From the NCBI GenBank assembly GCA_015501075.1, contig JADNYJ010000148.1, forward strand, positions 1 through 64,000: a stretch of DNA of 64,000 bases, read 5' to 3'. A program made the translations under genes and the position numbers. Positions 22,607 to 31,957 of this stretch are shown in pieces; the first letter of the stretch is position 1; each line of letters begins with the position of its first letter. Origin of the DNA: Gymnopilus junonius (taxonomy: Eukaryota; Basidiomycota; Agaricomycetes; Agaricales; Galerinaceae). The notes under the pieces were generated by a model, which saw nothing but the letters and a program-made list of their open reading frames with translations, was not told where the DNA came from and ran no database searches.

Positions 22607-23533
22607 ATGGTAGAACGAAGTACATGGTACTTCTCATCAAATGCTGCAGCGGTGTTAACTGTCATTTCTCCCAAATGACAGCACCCAAAAAATGTGCAAA
22701 CTGCAACGGCCCACATGGCTGCATGAAAAGGGTCATGGAGGGAGATGGCACAGTGGAGGGCTGTGAGGTGTTCAACTGAAACCGGAGCACAGAGGGGACA
22801 CTTATGTTTTGTGCCCTCCTTGTTGGCTGAGATGCAGGCTAAGTGGACCCAGTCATCATTGCCGTACCATGGGGCATGGTTCACAATGTGCTAGCTCTGC
22901 AAGCCTGACATCCATGAGCGAATCATGTTGCCCAACTGCGTGCCCTTGTGCATGCCGATGAATGCACACAGGAGGGCATATGACGCTGGCATCTGCACCT
23001 CTTTGCTTATATCCCATGTGTCACAGAACTGCATGAAGTGCAGAGGGCCCGCAGCATAGGTGTTCTTGGTGTTGGGGGCCAGCGCGCCTCAGATGGACAT
23101 GAGGGCAGAGTTGACGAGGGAGGGGGGAAGGGATTTTGCCAGGTCTTCTCTGTGGTGAACACTGAATGGTGTGTCCCACAAGAATAGGCAGTCGGCTGCA
23201 GCTACATGTGGACAGAGTTGGCTATGGGTGATGAAGCAGCCGGCCTGTGGTTTGCGAGGTTGTATGAGATGAGATGAGGTGTTGGTCAACAGGGGTAGTG
23301 TGGTGGGATGGTCTGAGGGTAATGCTGCAGGAGGCAACAAGGCGAGGGGCAAGAGGGACAGAGAGTGGGCTGGGATAGGTGGTGTATAGCTTCTGTACAG
23401 ATGGAAAGGGTTTCGAGGTCGCATGGGGCATGGTGGAGTAGAGGCAGAAGGTTCTTCTCCACCCACGGACCTCTTGATGACACGTTTCACCAAGTTAAAC
23501 TTGCATTTAAAACTTGACATCACAGAAGCAGGG

Positions 23534-25567
23534 TCAAAGCTCCTCTGGTAGAGGAAATGTTGGGAAGATCCATTTTCCAGCCTGCCCCGGTTCTCTGCGT
23601 GAGATGGGGTCAGCTGGGTTGGCATGAGACTCAATGTAATAGATGTTGGGTGTGATAAATAGGTCTGTGAGGATGAGGTGTGTATGGCGGATGGTGAGGT
23701 TGATGTGGATGTTCACGCTGCGGCCCTTGTCGAGGGCTCCAATGGTCCCTTGATTGTCTGAATGGATGAGTAGGTGGGCCTTGCGGATGCCTTTTCCCTC
23801 CAGAAGATAGGCCAGAAGCTCCACCACTATCGTCTCCAGCCAGCAGATGTCATGACCCTTGACTTTCCATGACGGCGACAGGCAGAACACTGCCCACTCA
23901 TCGCCAATAATGATGCCGATACCCCACAAAGTGGATGCATCAACATAGAGCCCGAGATCCTGAAGTGGACCACGAGGATGGAGGAGCCAGGTTACATCTG
24001 GCATGGACAGCCTGTCGAGCCACCAACAAAGGTCAGTAAGCATCGAGTGTGGCACGTAGCATGTCCTATACTCATCGTTGTGGAAGGAGGAAGCAAAGTT
24101 GGATAATGAGGGAAGACGCAAGCAGCCGTTGTTGTAAATGAAGGCGACATGACAGAGGGAGCCATGGATTTTTTCGATGTCCAGCAGTTGGCAGGGGTGG
24201 CCATCGAACTGGTCTAGGAAGCACCGGACTCATTCGTGAAACTTCAATCGCTTCGCTTTGGGGAGACTGATGAGTTTCTGGGGTATGTTCCACAGGAAAC
24301 CAATGAACGTGGTTTTGAAGGTAAAGTGGGTGTCACCTTTCTCTTTGTGCCATGGGATGCTGAGAGATGCAATATGGTGTAGCATCTCTTCATGGTCGTA
24401 GTTGTAGTGGAAGTCTCCATCGACAAAGAGGCCAGTAGGTGACGAAAACTGAAATACCTTCAGGTCATCTTCATATTTTGGGACCGGCCGCACACCTTTG
24501 CCCTCCCATATATCGACTACGGTGTTTGCGATCATGCCTGAGTTGCTGCTCACACATGCAGTGCCAAAGGGATGGTTGTGTTCGATGAAGAATTGACCCA
24601 GCTGTCCTTGGACGATGAGCCATGGCTTGTGAGAGGGTAGGACTGGACATGTCTGGTGGAACTTTTCAATGTCCAAAGTGCATGCCTGAGTCCCTGGGGG
24701 GGCCAGAGTGATCTGTAGAGTGCTGGTATGAGCATGAAATGATGATCAAATGGCCAGAGATGTGTAAAGTGTGAGGGCGGCACCTGGAGGTATACAATCT
24801 GTATCAACCTCTGCACAGGATGCGTGAGCAACAGGGGCAATGCCCAGAGGTACACCAACTGTGTCAACCTCCACATGAGATGAGCGGCAAGGATGCAATA
24901 TCCTAGATAACACATGCAGAATGCAAATATCCAAAGATAGAGGAGATAGTATGAAAAAGCAGTCCCATGCATGAAGCACAAAGGGACTGCATAATAAATA
25001 AAGAGAAAGTGGGGGGGAAATTTGAGAGAGTGGATAGAAGAGATTTCTGCCACTTTGGAGGCAGTGTCGAATCTTGTTGGAAAGTCATCTTTCCAGATAT
25101 GGGAGTTCACTGAGGCAGATAGTTTGGATGCCTTGGAGAGGTGTCGGCAGATCCGAATTTTGTCGGGGGTGCCAGGTTGTTGTGGTTGCATGGAAACGAT
25201 GAGGGGGGAAGACTGGAAGGGGCCTTGCAGGATGAGCTCTGTCTCCTCACATGAGAACGGGCCTGACATCCTGTGTGCCAGCACTTCTGCCTGCAGATAT
25301 TCTTTGATGGCATCCATGTGCTGTAACATTAAGGGATTGTTTGGTATTATGACAATATGGAGAGGATGGGCATGTGTCTGAGGGGAAGATTTCATATCAG
25401 AAGTGGGTAAGAGTGAGAAAGGTTATGTTTGTCTAATAAAATTTTGAATGCATCAGAATTGTAAGGATGGGTAATTCTATCGAAAATGGAGGAATGTTCA
25501 GGTGACGAGCTGCTAAGAGGGAGGCATGGAATGGTAGAAGATGAAAAATCTACATAAGAAAGGGAAG
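23534..25567 (-). pseudogene. Reverse transcriptase and RNase H of the DIRS-like element
   Basis: Upstream fragments carry I-R-I-C-R-H-L-S-K and D-D-F-P-T-R-F-D-T-A-S-K-V-A-E. After an interruption at about 24,705-25,070 the frame resumes with A-P-P-G-T-Q-A-C-T-L-D-I-E-K-F-H (motif A aspartate) and K-Y-E-D-D-L (catalytic YxDD-like box). The RNase H part follows, with L-Y-V-D-A-S, L-E-T-I-V-V-E-L-L-A, H-S-D-N-Q-G-T and A-N-P-A-D. An in-frame TGA at 24230-24232, in K-F-H-E-stop-V-R-C, separates RT from RNase H. The 25,380-25,570 part encodes Y-N-S-D-A-F-K-I-L-L-D-K-H-N-L in a different frame. Confidence 0.85.
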
Positions 25568-25593
25568 GGGGGCGCGCTACAGTAAGAAACTCA

Positions 25594-26652
25594 TCAAGCA
25601 TTGGAAGGGTTGGTGCGGCAGGTCCAGGAGAAGGCATTGTGGGCTTTGCTGCCACAGAATGAGCACAGATGGGTGCAGTCATCTTTGCCATGTTGTTGAG
25701 TGCACTGGGGGAGGGAGCGCTCGCCTCGAACATTCCAGTTAACACAGAGTTGTCGGTTGTCCAGTGTGACAAGGCCACAGCTGGAACACTTCACCCATGT
25801 TGCCTTGCTGTCAAGGAATTTGATGGGGGTGGTGGAGTCAAGGTGCTGGAATGAGTTGTGTCCTCTCTCCGAGCATATGAGGCAGTTGGAGGTGGAGGAG
25901 GATGACCTCCTGCTGCCTGAAGGAAAGGACTGAGGTGACTGTAGGTTGGGGCAGTCAGAGGTGCAATGGAAAGGGAATTTGCCCGGCTTCTTGTTCAGGT
26001 AGTTACCACTCTCGCAGTTACTACCCAATAAGAACTTATTCCCTTGTGACATAAAAAGGTCATGCATCTCAGCCTTGAGCTTGGTGGTGCCCTTGCAGGC
26101 TTTAAATGCATCCACGTAATCTTTAAGCTCAAATTCGTCATAGACGCTCCGGTGCTCTTGGCGGAATTCGAGCTCGACGCTTTTCCAAGCATCGTATAGC
26201 TCATTCTTTTTGCGCTGACCATTGAAAAAGTTGAAGTGGTCGTTATACCATGCCGAGTGTTGACCGTCCTCGCCCTTCTTGTCGCGCTGCTGCTGAAAAT
26301 CAAACATGTTTTCAGCAGCCTCTGACCACTGGCTAAAGGTAAGGGTGAGTTCCTTGCTGAAATGATCTGAGAGTTTCCCGATGTCAAGGATCGAGATCCC
26401 TTTTGTCTCGCCTGGCAGCGGGTTAGATTTCATAGTCAGCAGTGTCGCGGCTTCGTCAATTATCACACACAGGCTCTTGTTTAGGAAAAAAGGAAGAGGG
26501 ACAGATACACAGCCTTCAGTGTCAAAAAGACTCTGCAGAAATTGGATAGGTGTGGCAGCGCCTGGAGTTCTGTGGACCTGAAGGGAACCATCCATACACC
26601 TTCTCTTGGATATCTTGATTCTTCCACTGACAGTTTGTCTTCCGCCTTTCAT
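25594..26652 (-). CDS. Gag-like protein, second frame
   Basis: A 352-aa open frame with N-terminal G-A-A-T-P-I-Q-F-L-Q-S-L-F and a middle helical region rich in charged residues. The C-terminal half is cysteine- and histidine-rich: C-L-I-C-S-E-R-G-H, then C-S-S-C, then C-S-F-C-G-S-K-A-H-N-A-F-S-W-T-C. These look like zinc-knuckle-type nucleic-acid binding motifs of the capsid-like proteins that precede RT in mushroom elements. Its ATG overlaps the stop of the preceding frame (ATGA at 26649-26652). It is the best preserved part of the element. Confidence 0.7.
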   Translation of the reverse strand: MKGGRQTVSGRIKISKRRCMDGSLQVHRTPGAATPIQFLQSLFDTEGCVSVPLPFFLNKSLCVIIDEAATLLTMKSNPLPGETKGISILDIGKLSDHFSKELTLTFSQWSEAAENMFDFQQQRDKKGEDGQHSAWYNDHFNFFNGQRKKNELYDAWKSVELEFRQEHRSVYDEFELKDYVDAFKACKGTTKLKAEMHDLFMSQGNKFLLGSNCESGNYLNKKPGKFPFHCTSDCPNLQSPQSFPSGSRRSSSSTSNCLICSERGHNSFQHLDSTTPIKFLDSKATWVKCSSCGLVTLDNRQLCVNWNVRGERSLPQCTQQHGKDDCTHLCSFCGSKAHNAFSWTCRTNPSNA

Positions 26653-27038
26653 TTAGACTTATCTTCTTTTTTTAGTTCTTCATCCGTGATCCATTTTGCC
26701 AAGCTAGCATAAATATGATCGCGGACAGTGAGAAAAAAGGAAGGAACCTTTAGGCGATTTAGATCGTCAGGGTCGATGGTGATGAGGGACGCAGCCTCGG
26801 ATCCAGTGTCAAGGTGCGCGACTGGGTCTAGAGCATGATTAAAGGTTTTGAGGCTTCTGGCCTCATTCTCAGCCTCAAACTTCTTGTTCTTCTGCAATAT
26901 ATTAGTCAGAGAAAGCGATTTCAGCATCTGTATGATGATCGGAGAGGTGTGCGTGCGTGGGGCATGAGCGGGTCCTTGCTGGACAGGTGCGCCAATAATA
27001 GGTGCGCCGATGTTGCCATTATCGCCATCCTGAGCCAT
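26649..27038 (-). CDS. Gag-like protein, first frame
   Basis: A 129-aa frame directly upstream of the cysteine-rich gag frame. It starts M-A-Q-D-G-D-N-G-N and contains an N-terminal proline/glycine-rich part followed by a charged helical region, with D-P-D-D-L-N-R-L-K-V-P near residue 90. The last codons overlap the next frame. It may be the N-terminal part of one gag protein split by a frameshift, or a separate first product. Confidence 0.55.
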   Translation of the reverse strand: MAQDGDNGNIGAPIIGAPVQQGPAHAPRTHTSPIIIQMLKSLSLTNILQKNKKFEAENEARSLKTFNHALDPVAHLDTGSEAASLITIDPDDLNRLKVPSFFLTVRDHIYASLAKWITDEELKKEDKSK

Positions 27039-27740
27039 CCTGTCGGGAGAATTGCGGGAAAAAGGGGGGTAAGGTTTGAAAAGGTAGCAAGAATAGGTTT
27101 TCGGGTGTTAGAGGTCGAAAAAAAAAAAAACAGTTGGAGGCTGAGAAATGAGTTTTTTCCGCGCCAGAATCAGATCCCGGGCGATGGGGAGAAGCGCACT
27201 CTATCGCACGCTCTTAAATCGTTGTTTGTACATCTTAGGTACAAATGGCGGGAGCTTCTGATTCTGACGCTTTGACGTTATCTTATCCGATAATGAGCTT
27301 GCGCTCGTTCCTCACGCTTGCTCATCGCGGAATGAAGGATCATACCACGAGGCCGTAGCCAAGAGTAGCTGAAACTCGGAATGTGCGCCAAGGAGTGAGG
27401 ACGAAGGAATTTCTGGTGGTGGGGACATGTGATCATTTTTTTTTTGGGGGGGTACTGCGCCAGTCAAAGCAAAGTCGGAGTCGAAGTTGATTGGAGGAGG
27501 ACCTTGATAGTCGCGACCGGGGGACCCTGAGAGATCGGAAGGACAGGAATTCTCCGAAAAGAAAAGATGTTGCGACCACGATGCTAAGCTCAGAACAGAT
27601 GTATGATGATATGGGAAAAAGACCAGGTGGGTACTCATAGAATCGAGAAGATGGCGTTGGAAGAAGAACGTTCCTGACTGCGAGGGTTCGAACGTTCGAG
27701 AAGAGAAGAAGGACAACAGGCTGGGGGAAAACCCGATGCC
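27039..27740. other. 5' flank of the retrotransposon
   Basis: A minus-strand frame at 27716-27312 (134 aa, ending F-R-D-E-Q-A) has a proline-rich segment P-P-P-I-N-F-D-S-D-F-A-L-T-G-A-V-P and may be another part of the element leader. No clear terminal repeat was found. Homopolymer runs lie at 27,119-27,130 and 27,437-27,446. Confidence 0.35.
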
Positions 27741-28100
27741 GATCCCGCGTCTATCCTGAAGAGAAAAGGCAGAGTGTGTAACTGTAAGGATCAGGCTTGC
27801 AGTTCATAGGTTCAACAATCTGATATGACGGAATAGTGTCACGCTATAACGCACCTTTCAAAAAATTGGAACTGCGCCAGATTCGATCCGGGATATTCAG
27901 TTGGAAAGAGGGTCCATTGAATCCGAAAAGCGGGATGAGTGAGTGAGTGGTACCCTCAAATGGCGACCCAAGCCGACCTCAGCCGTTTGGGCTAAAACAG
28001 ATCCCCTGACTCGACCAGTGACCAGTGACCACTGCCACCACCACCACCACCATCGCGCCTTCCACCCACATCCATATCCCTGCCTCCCTTCATCAGCAAC

Positions 28101-28295
28101 ATGTCATCAGACCGCCGCACCTCTCCTTCACCCCGACACTCCTTATCCAGCAAGATCCACGCCCTCGGAGCTAAACTGAGCCGGACACTGACGCACAGCA
28201 GCAATGCCGACGCTGCAGACACGACCACAGATGACGAAGGACTGGGAGGAGAAGAGACGGATTCGTTGACGCCTATCATTTCCAGAACGGGTGAG
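28101..28295 (+). CDS. Possible first exon of an unrecognised gene
   Basis: An open frame begins M-S-S-D-R-R-T-S-P-S-P-R-H-S-L-S-S-K-I and is serine/threonine-rich, ending near a GGGTGAGTGG donor-like site at about 28,292. No second exon could be joined with confidence. It lies 0.5 kb upstream of the PAR32-like gene and could also be antisense noise; the upstream (CAC)n run at 28,038 lowers confidence. Confidence 0.3.
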
Positions 28296-28787
28296 TGGGC
28301 CTTCTTAGGTTCGGTGGCGGTGGTTGTTGGTTCAAAGGGGTGCGGGGAAGATAAGAGATAAGAAAAGTTTTCCGTGCGTGGGCTGCCGCCGGGTTCTTTC
28401 TTATCTTTTGCGTTTCTCTTATCTCTGTCCCTTGTTCTTGTTCTTTTCTTATCTAACCCCTCATCCTGCGCCGTTTTCCTGTCCTGTCATACGCCCAGTA
28501 CAGTGTGACTGTACGCCAAGCAGGCTGCCATGCCCACAGTCCAGACCTAGAGTGCCAGTCGAGCCCCAGCTGACCGTGCCACTGATCCTTGTCACGAACG
28601 GCGTCGCGATCTGGCTCTCATTCGAGAACCACGTCATTTTATCATTATCTCTCCCCCCTGGGACCTGGAAGCGGTGTCGATAAGGCTCTATAAAGTCTTC
28701 ATCGATCATCACCCCGCCGTCCACTTTTCTTCGCCTTTTCTTCCTGCTTTCCTTCACCTTACTCATCCTACCCATTCCGTCCTCTCA
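28296..28787. other. Intergenic, pyrimidine-rich promoter region
   Basis: Pyrimidine-rich, with TATAAAG at about 28,690 and CT-rich DNA just before the ATG at 28788, as is common in basidiomycete promoters. Confidence 0.4.
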
Positions 28788-29858
28788 ATGCCAGACGTCG
28801 AACGCTCCCAATCTCGTGGCCGTGAACCTTTCGTACGTCTTCCCCCTCCCCACCCCCCATCCCCTAAGGTAAGCTAACCTTCCCACCCCCCTCTCCCATC
28901 CCAGCACTCCACCGGCCGCGGCGGAATAGGCAACATCCGCCTCTCCTCCGCCTCGCGCGACACACGCCCCAGCACCGGACCCGACGACTTCTCCATCACC
29001 CGCGGCCGCGAGCCCATCCCCCACCAGCACCAGCAGCTCAACCAAGCTTTCTCCACTGGCCGCGGGGGCGCTGGCAACCTCCGCTCTCCCTCCCGCGATC
29101 CACATGCGCCCACGACGACTGCGATCGCGGAGGCCGACGCGGCGGAGCAGGAGGTCATTAGGGAGTACGTCGCGGCGCATGAGGGTACTGTGGTATGTCC
29201 ATCCTCATCCTCTTATGTGTTCAGGTTCAGTGAGGACTGGTTCTGATGGTTTGTTTCCTTCTTCTTTTTTTTTTGCTTCGATAGCATTCGAGTGGACGTG
29301 GTGGATTAGGCAATATCACCCGATCGCGCTCACGCGATCCAGCAGCTAGCCCTGGCCGGAATAATCCCAAGCACGCCACTGACCACATCTACTCCACCGG
29401 ACGCGGCGGCGCTGGGAACGTCAGACACAGCGAGGCGTCGGAGAATTTCGCAGAGGAGTTGGATGAGGAGGAGAGGAGGAAGGTCGGGCATCCTCTTAGT
29501 GCGGTGTACGTTCCTTTTCTTTTCTTTTTGTTTTTATTTTTCTTTACTTTCCTTGTTTCGTTTTTTCGTTTTCTTGCGTCTCTTTCCACATTTTCTTGGC
29601 CCCTTCCACGTTTTTCTTAGTCCCCCTTCCACGTCAACTTTTGTTCTTACATAACTCTTTTTTTTTTTCCTTGGCAGACACTCCACCGGAAGAGGAGGTT
29701 CCGCAAACCTCACCACCACACACGAACCTCCTATCGAACATCACCCTCACCCTCACCCTCCTCAGCATACTGCCGAACAACCGGAATTCGAGTCCACGGG
29801 ACGTGGGGGGCTGGGGAATATCGTTCATGAGCGGTCTTTGTCGCGGACGCGGAGTTGA
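28788..29858 (+). CDS. PAR32-like S-T-G-R-G-G repeat protein (DUF3602 type)
   Basis: Four exons (28788-28832, 28905-29192, 29285-29505, 29678-29858) give a 244-aa protein. It has six copies of the motif [H/F/Y/E]-S-[T/S]-G-R-G-G-[x]-[G/A]-N, for example H-S-T-G-R-G-G-I-G-N-I and E-S-T-G-R-G-G-L-G-N-I. This repeat defines the fungal PAR32/DUF3602 family. In yeast, Par32 is a phosphoprotein linked to TORC1 and inhibition of ammonium transporters; whether that holds here is unknown. Each of the three introns lies at or within two bases of an H-S-[T/S]-G-R-G-G motif. No signal peptide or membrane segment is seen, so a cytosolic product is likely. All frames join without stops. Confidence 0.9.
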
Positions 29859-29894
29859 GGTGGGGTTGGGAGGGGGAGGGGGGTCGATTGGAGT

Positions 29895-30016
29895 TTGAAT
29901 GATTCTGGGATTTGGGGATTTGGGGATTTAGGGATTTGAAGGGATTTGAAGGGATTCAGGGAATTTAGGGATTTGAAGGATGAAGGATCGAGTTGAGTTG
30001 AGTTGAGTTGAGGACG
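29895..30016. repeat. Short tandem repeats (GGGATTTG-like, then TTGAG)
   Basis: About nine imperfect GGGATTTG / GGGATTTGAA units are followed by (TTGAG)n near 29,993-30,013. They lie just after the PAR32-like stop. Confidence 0.85.
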
Positions 30017-30048
30017 CAGGGATGATCAACTAGTACGAGTACGATGGA

Positions 30049-30163
30049 CTTTTTTTTTTTCCTTTCTTCTGATCGTACTTGGATCTTGGAACTATCCAGT
30101 CGTTTTTCTGGTTTAGACGAAATACACAGACACAGTGGTTGATAAAGGAGTTAAAAGTTAAAG
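30049..30163 (+). repeat. 110-bp direct repeat, right copy
   Basis: Partner of 16,229-16,338 in the same orientation. It begins after a T-run and ends about 10 bp before the inner edge of the right inverted arm. Confidence 0.85.
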
Positions 30164-30174
30164 TTTAGATAAGT

Positions 30175-31405
30175 AAAAGGATCTATATGTAACATAGTTT
30201 ACCACACCTTCTATTCTTTCTTTCTTTCTTTCTTGCTTTGAAAGGGTCTTGTGAATATGAAAATCTCAGTACGGAATTAACAGCGCGAAATCTCACGATA
30301 TGTATGAAGCATTGAATGAAACTCTAGAAACTTCAGACTATGTAAAACGTACACCAACAGTAATTTCAAGTCCTCTGAACGTTGCTCTTGAATTTAAAGC
30401 TTGAAGCTTGAAGCTTGACCAGCAATGTCAGCCCATCCAAAGTTAGTCCAAGTTTTGTATTGTATCTTACCATTCCACTATTTTACTTGATATGTTAATA
30501 TGTAGTACATACTATTACTATTACTAGTGCTTCATCGTCGAGAACGAAGGTGAAGACTCAAATTCGCCTCTGGAGTATACCACTGATATTGATATTTTTA
30601 ACTTGTTCTGTTTTTTTCTTCTCACCTTGTTTTTCTTTCTTCTCACCTTGTTTTTCTTTCTTTTCGACTTGTTTTCAACTGTCGACTTGTCCGGATCAGT
30701 AGCATTATACTGTATCCTCAATATACTCCAAGTAATCTTACTCAGACTGGTCACTGAAGGGATCCATGAAATGGTTGAATGTCACGCAAGTCGTATACCT
30801 GGCTCTCTGTTTCATTGTCAATCGACCCCTTTCTCTACCAGTCCAGAATCCCGCCAGAGTGTGTACGTATATGGACCTTGCATTTCGCAGTCCTGTCATC
30901 CTCATCCTCGTACACCCTTCCTCTCAAGAAGGGCACAAATCGCTACATCATTCTAAGAGGCAAGGTTAAGGCTGCACTGTATCTCCCATTTCCGGACTCA
31001 AACCTCGAGTAGCAAGACTTCTGGACTGTCAGAGTCTTTGAACTACTGAGGTCGCAATATGTACGTGCACAGTGGCGTGTACTAGACTTATGGTAAGGTC
31101 CCATTTATTTGACCGTGACAAATCCCTTGAGCAATTACAATTCAATATTCATTCCTTCCCATATCAATGCTGATGAAAACCAAGAGCTGTCTCTGGTTAC
31201 ATTTCTCATTGGGACGTCATTGTCTTTTACCCGTTTGGTTAGAGTAAATAATTAAAAGCGCCATATCTCAAACAACAGTTTTATTTGACTGTGACAAATC
31301 CCTTGAGCGATTACAATTTGATACACATCCTTTCACATATACATCCCTTCGCATACCAAGACCGATGGAACTGAGAGCTGTCTCGTGTCTACTACCACCA
31401 GAGAT
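30175..31405. other. Inner end of right arm, non-coding
   Basis: Reverse-orientation counterpart of 14,955-15,965. It has gained a pyrimidine tandem repeat at about 30,605-30,672 (units of TTTTTCTTTCTTCTCACCTTG type) that is absent from the left arm, and a longer TTTC run near 30,210. A segment similar to the SSP 3' flank is present twice (about 31,110-31,180 and 31,280-31,350). No gene is supported. Confidence 0.55.
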
Positions 31406-31802
31406 TTAAATAACCGCAACACTCTCCCAGTTAACCCTACCCACCAAAAAAAGCATCATTAGTTGCCACCCCATAAAAAGATTCGATTCATTCAGAGCGA
31501 GCTTACCCGGTAGGTGCAGTGGCACATCCAGAGCCGCCACCGCGCGTCAAGCTCGCGCCATTGGTGCACGCATCGTGACCACCGCCCGAAATGTAGAACT
31601 CGATTTCACTGCCGACACCCGAATAGCTGATGGACTTTACCGAGCCGCTTCCCAAAGTGAGACATTCCCTGGATGGGACTGAGAAAGTGCCCTGGTTAGC
31701 GCCAGTGCAGCCTGCCCCGGCGAAGAGGGTGATGGTGGCTGACATTGCCAGAGAGGCGGAGGCGAGGAGAGCGGTGGTGATGAAGGCGACGTTGAATTGC
31801 AT
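31406..31802 (-). CDS. Small secreted cysteine protein SSP-C (right arm)
   Basis: This is the intact mirror copy of SSP-B. Exon 1 runs 31802-31507, the intron 31506-31437 and the last exon 31436-31406, ending V-N-W-E-S-V-A-V-I. The signal peptide is the same as in SSP-A apart from one residue (V-A-F-I for V-V-F-I). Four cysteines are kept, in G-C-T-G, R-E-C-L-T, D-A-C-T-N and S-G-C-A-T. Relative to SSP-A it changes loop residues (for example L-T-R-G-G-G for A-V-F-G-G-G) and keeps the framework. It is predicted secreted; function is unknown. Its promoter matches the other copies. Confidence 0.9.
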
Positions 31803-31957
31803 TATGGTGAGATGGTGTAGCTTCTGAATGACCGAAAAAAATGGAGTGAGTTGATGATGATGAACTGGAGGATTAGAGAAGGGCGCAGATGCTAACCTGA
31901 TCGAATGTAGGAAGAGGAGCTGAGTGACAAAAGCTCGAGAGGGAGAGGGTACTTATA
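31803..31957 (-). promoter_or_regulatory. SSP-C TATA box and 5' UTR intron
   Basis: TATAAG is at 31957-31952 on the minus strand. The UTR intron runs 31896-31824 (GATCAG|GTTAG to ATTCAG|AAGC). Almost identical to the SSP-B promoter. Confidence 0.75.

Larger units (their letters stand above)
21212..23634 (-). pseudogene. Tyrosine recombinase domain, interrupted
   Basis: The frame starts near 23634 with a proline-rich linker, then the N-terminal domain (A-P-N-T-K-N-T-Y-A-A-G; I-R-S-W-M-S-G-L). Next come H-I-V-N-H-A-P-W-Y-G and the first catalytic box region (F-F-G-C-C-H-L-G-E), then P-W-T-K-T-T-K-E, then G-H-S-F-R-I-G-G-A and L-L-Y-W. H-x-x-R and Y are the expected second-box and nucleophile residues. 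The first-box arginine seems lost, since related elements have C-R-R-L-G-E there. In-frame stops lie at about 23,089-23,091 and near 22,893. A 53-bp intron is likely at 22554-22606. A Tc1/mariner-like insertion splits the domain at 21575-22361; conceptual removal with one TA rejoins the frame. Confidence 0.85.
21212..27038 (-). mobile_element. Degenerate tyrosine-recombinase (DIRS-like) retrotransposon
   Basis: Reading from 27,038 downward the order is two gag-like frames, reverse transcriptase, RNase H and tyrosine recombinase. This is the order of DIRS-type elements, which integrate with a tyrosine recombinase rather than a DDE integrase. Several in-frame stops and a 787-bp insertion make it inactive. 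I could not define its terminal repeats. Confidence 0.85.

Noticed and set aside
23089..23634. Proline-rich 181-codon frame as an independent protein
   Set aside because: It is in the same frame as the tyrosine recombinase downstream and is better read as its N-terminal linker, ended by a decay stop.
27312..27716. 134-codon minus-strand frame as a separate host gene
   Set aside because: Its proline-rich part looks like a retrotransposon leader and it lies directly upstream of the gag frames, so it is mentioned only as element flank.
29895..30016. GGGATTTG tandem units as a telomere or subtelomere
   Set aside because: The unit is not the TTAGGG repeat usual in these fungi, the array is short and imperfect, and genes continue on both sides.
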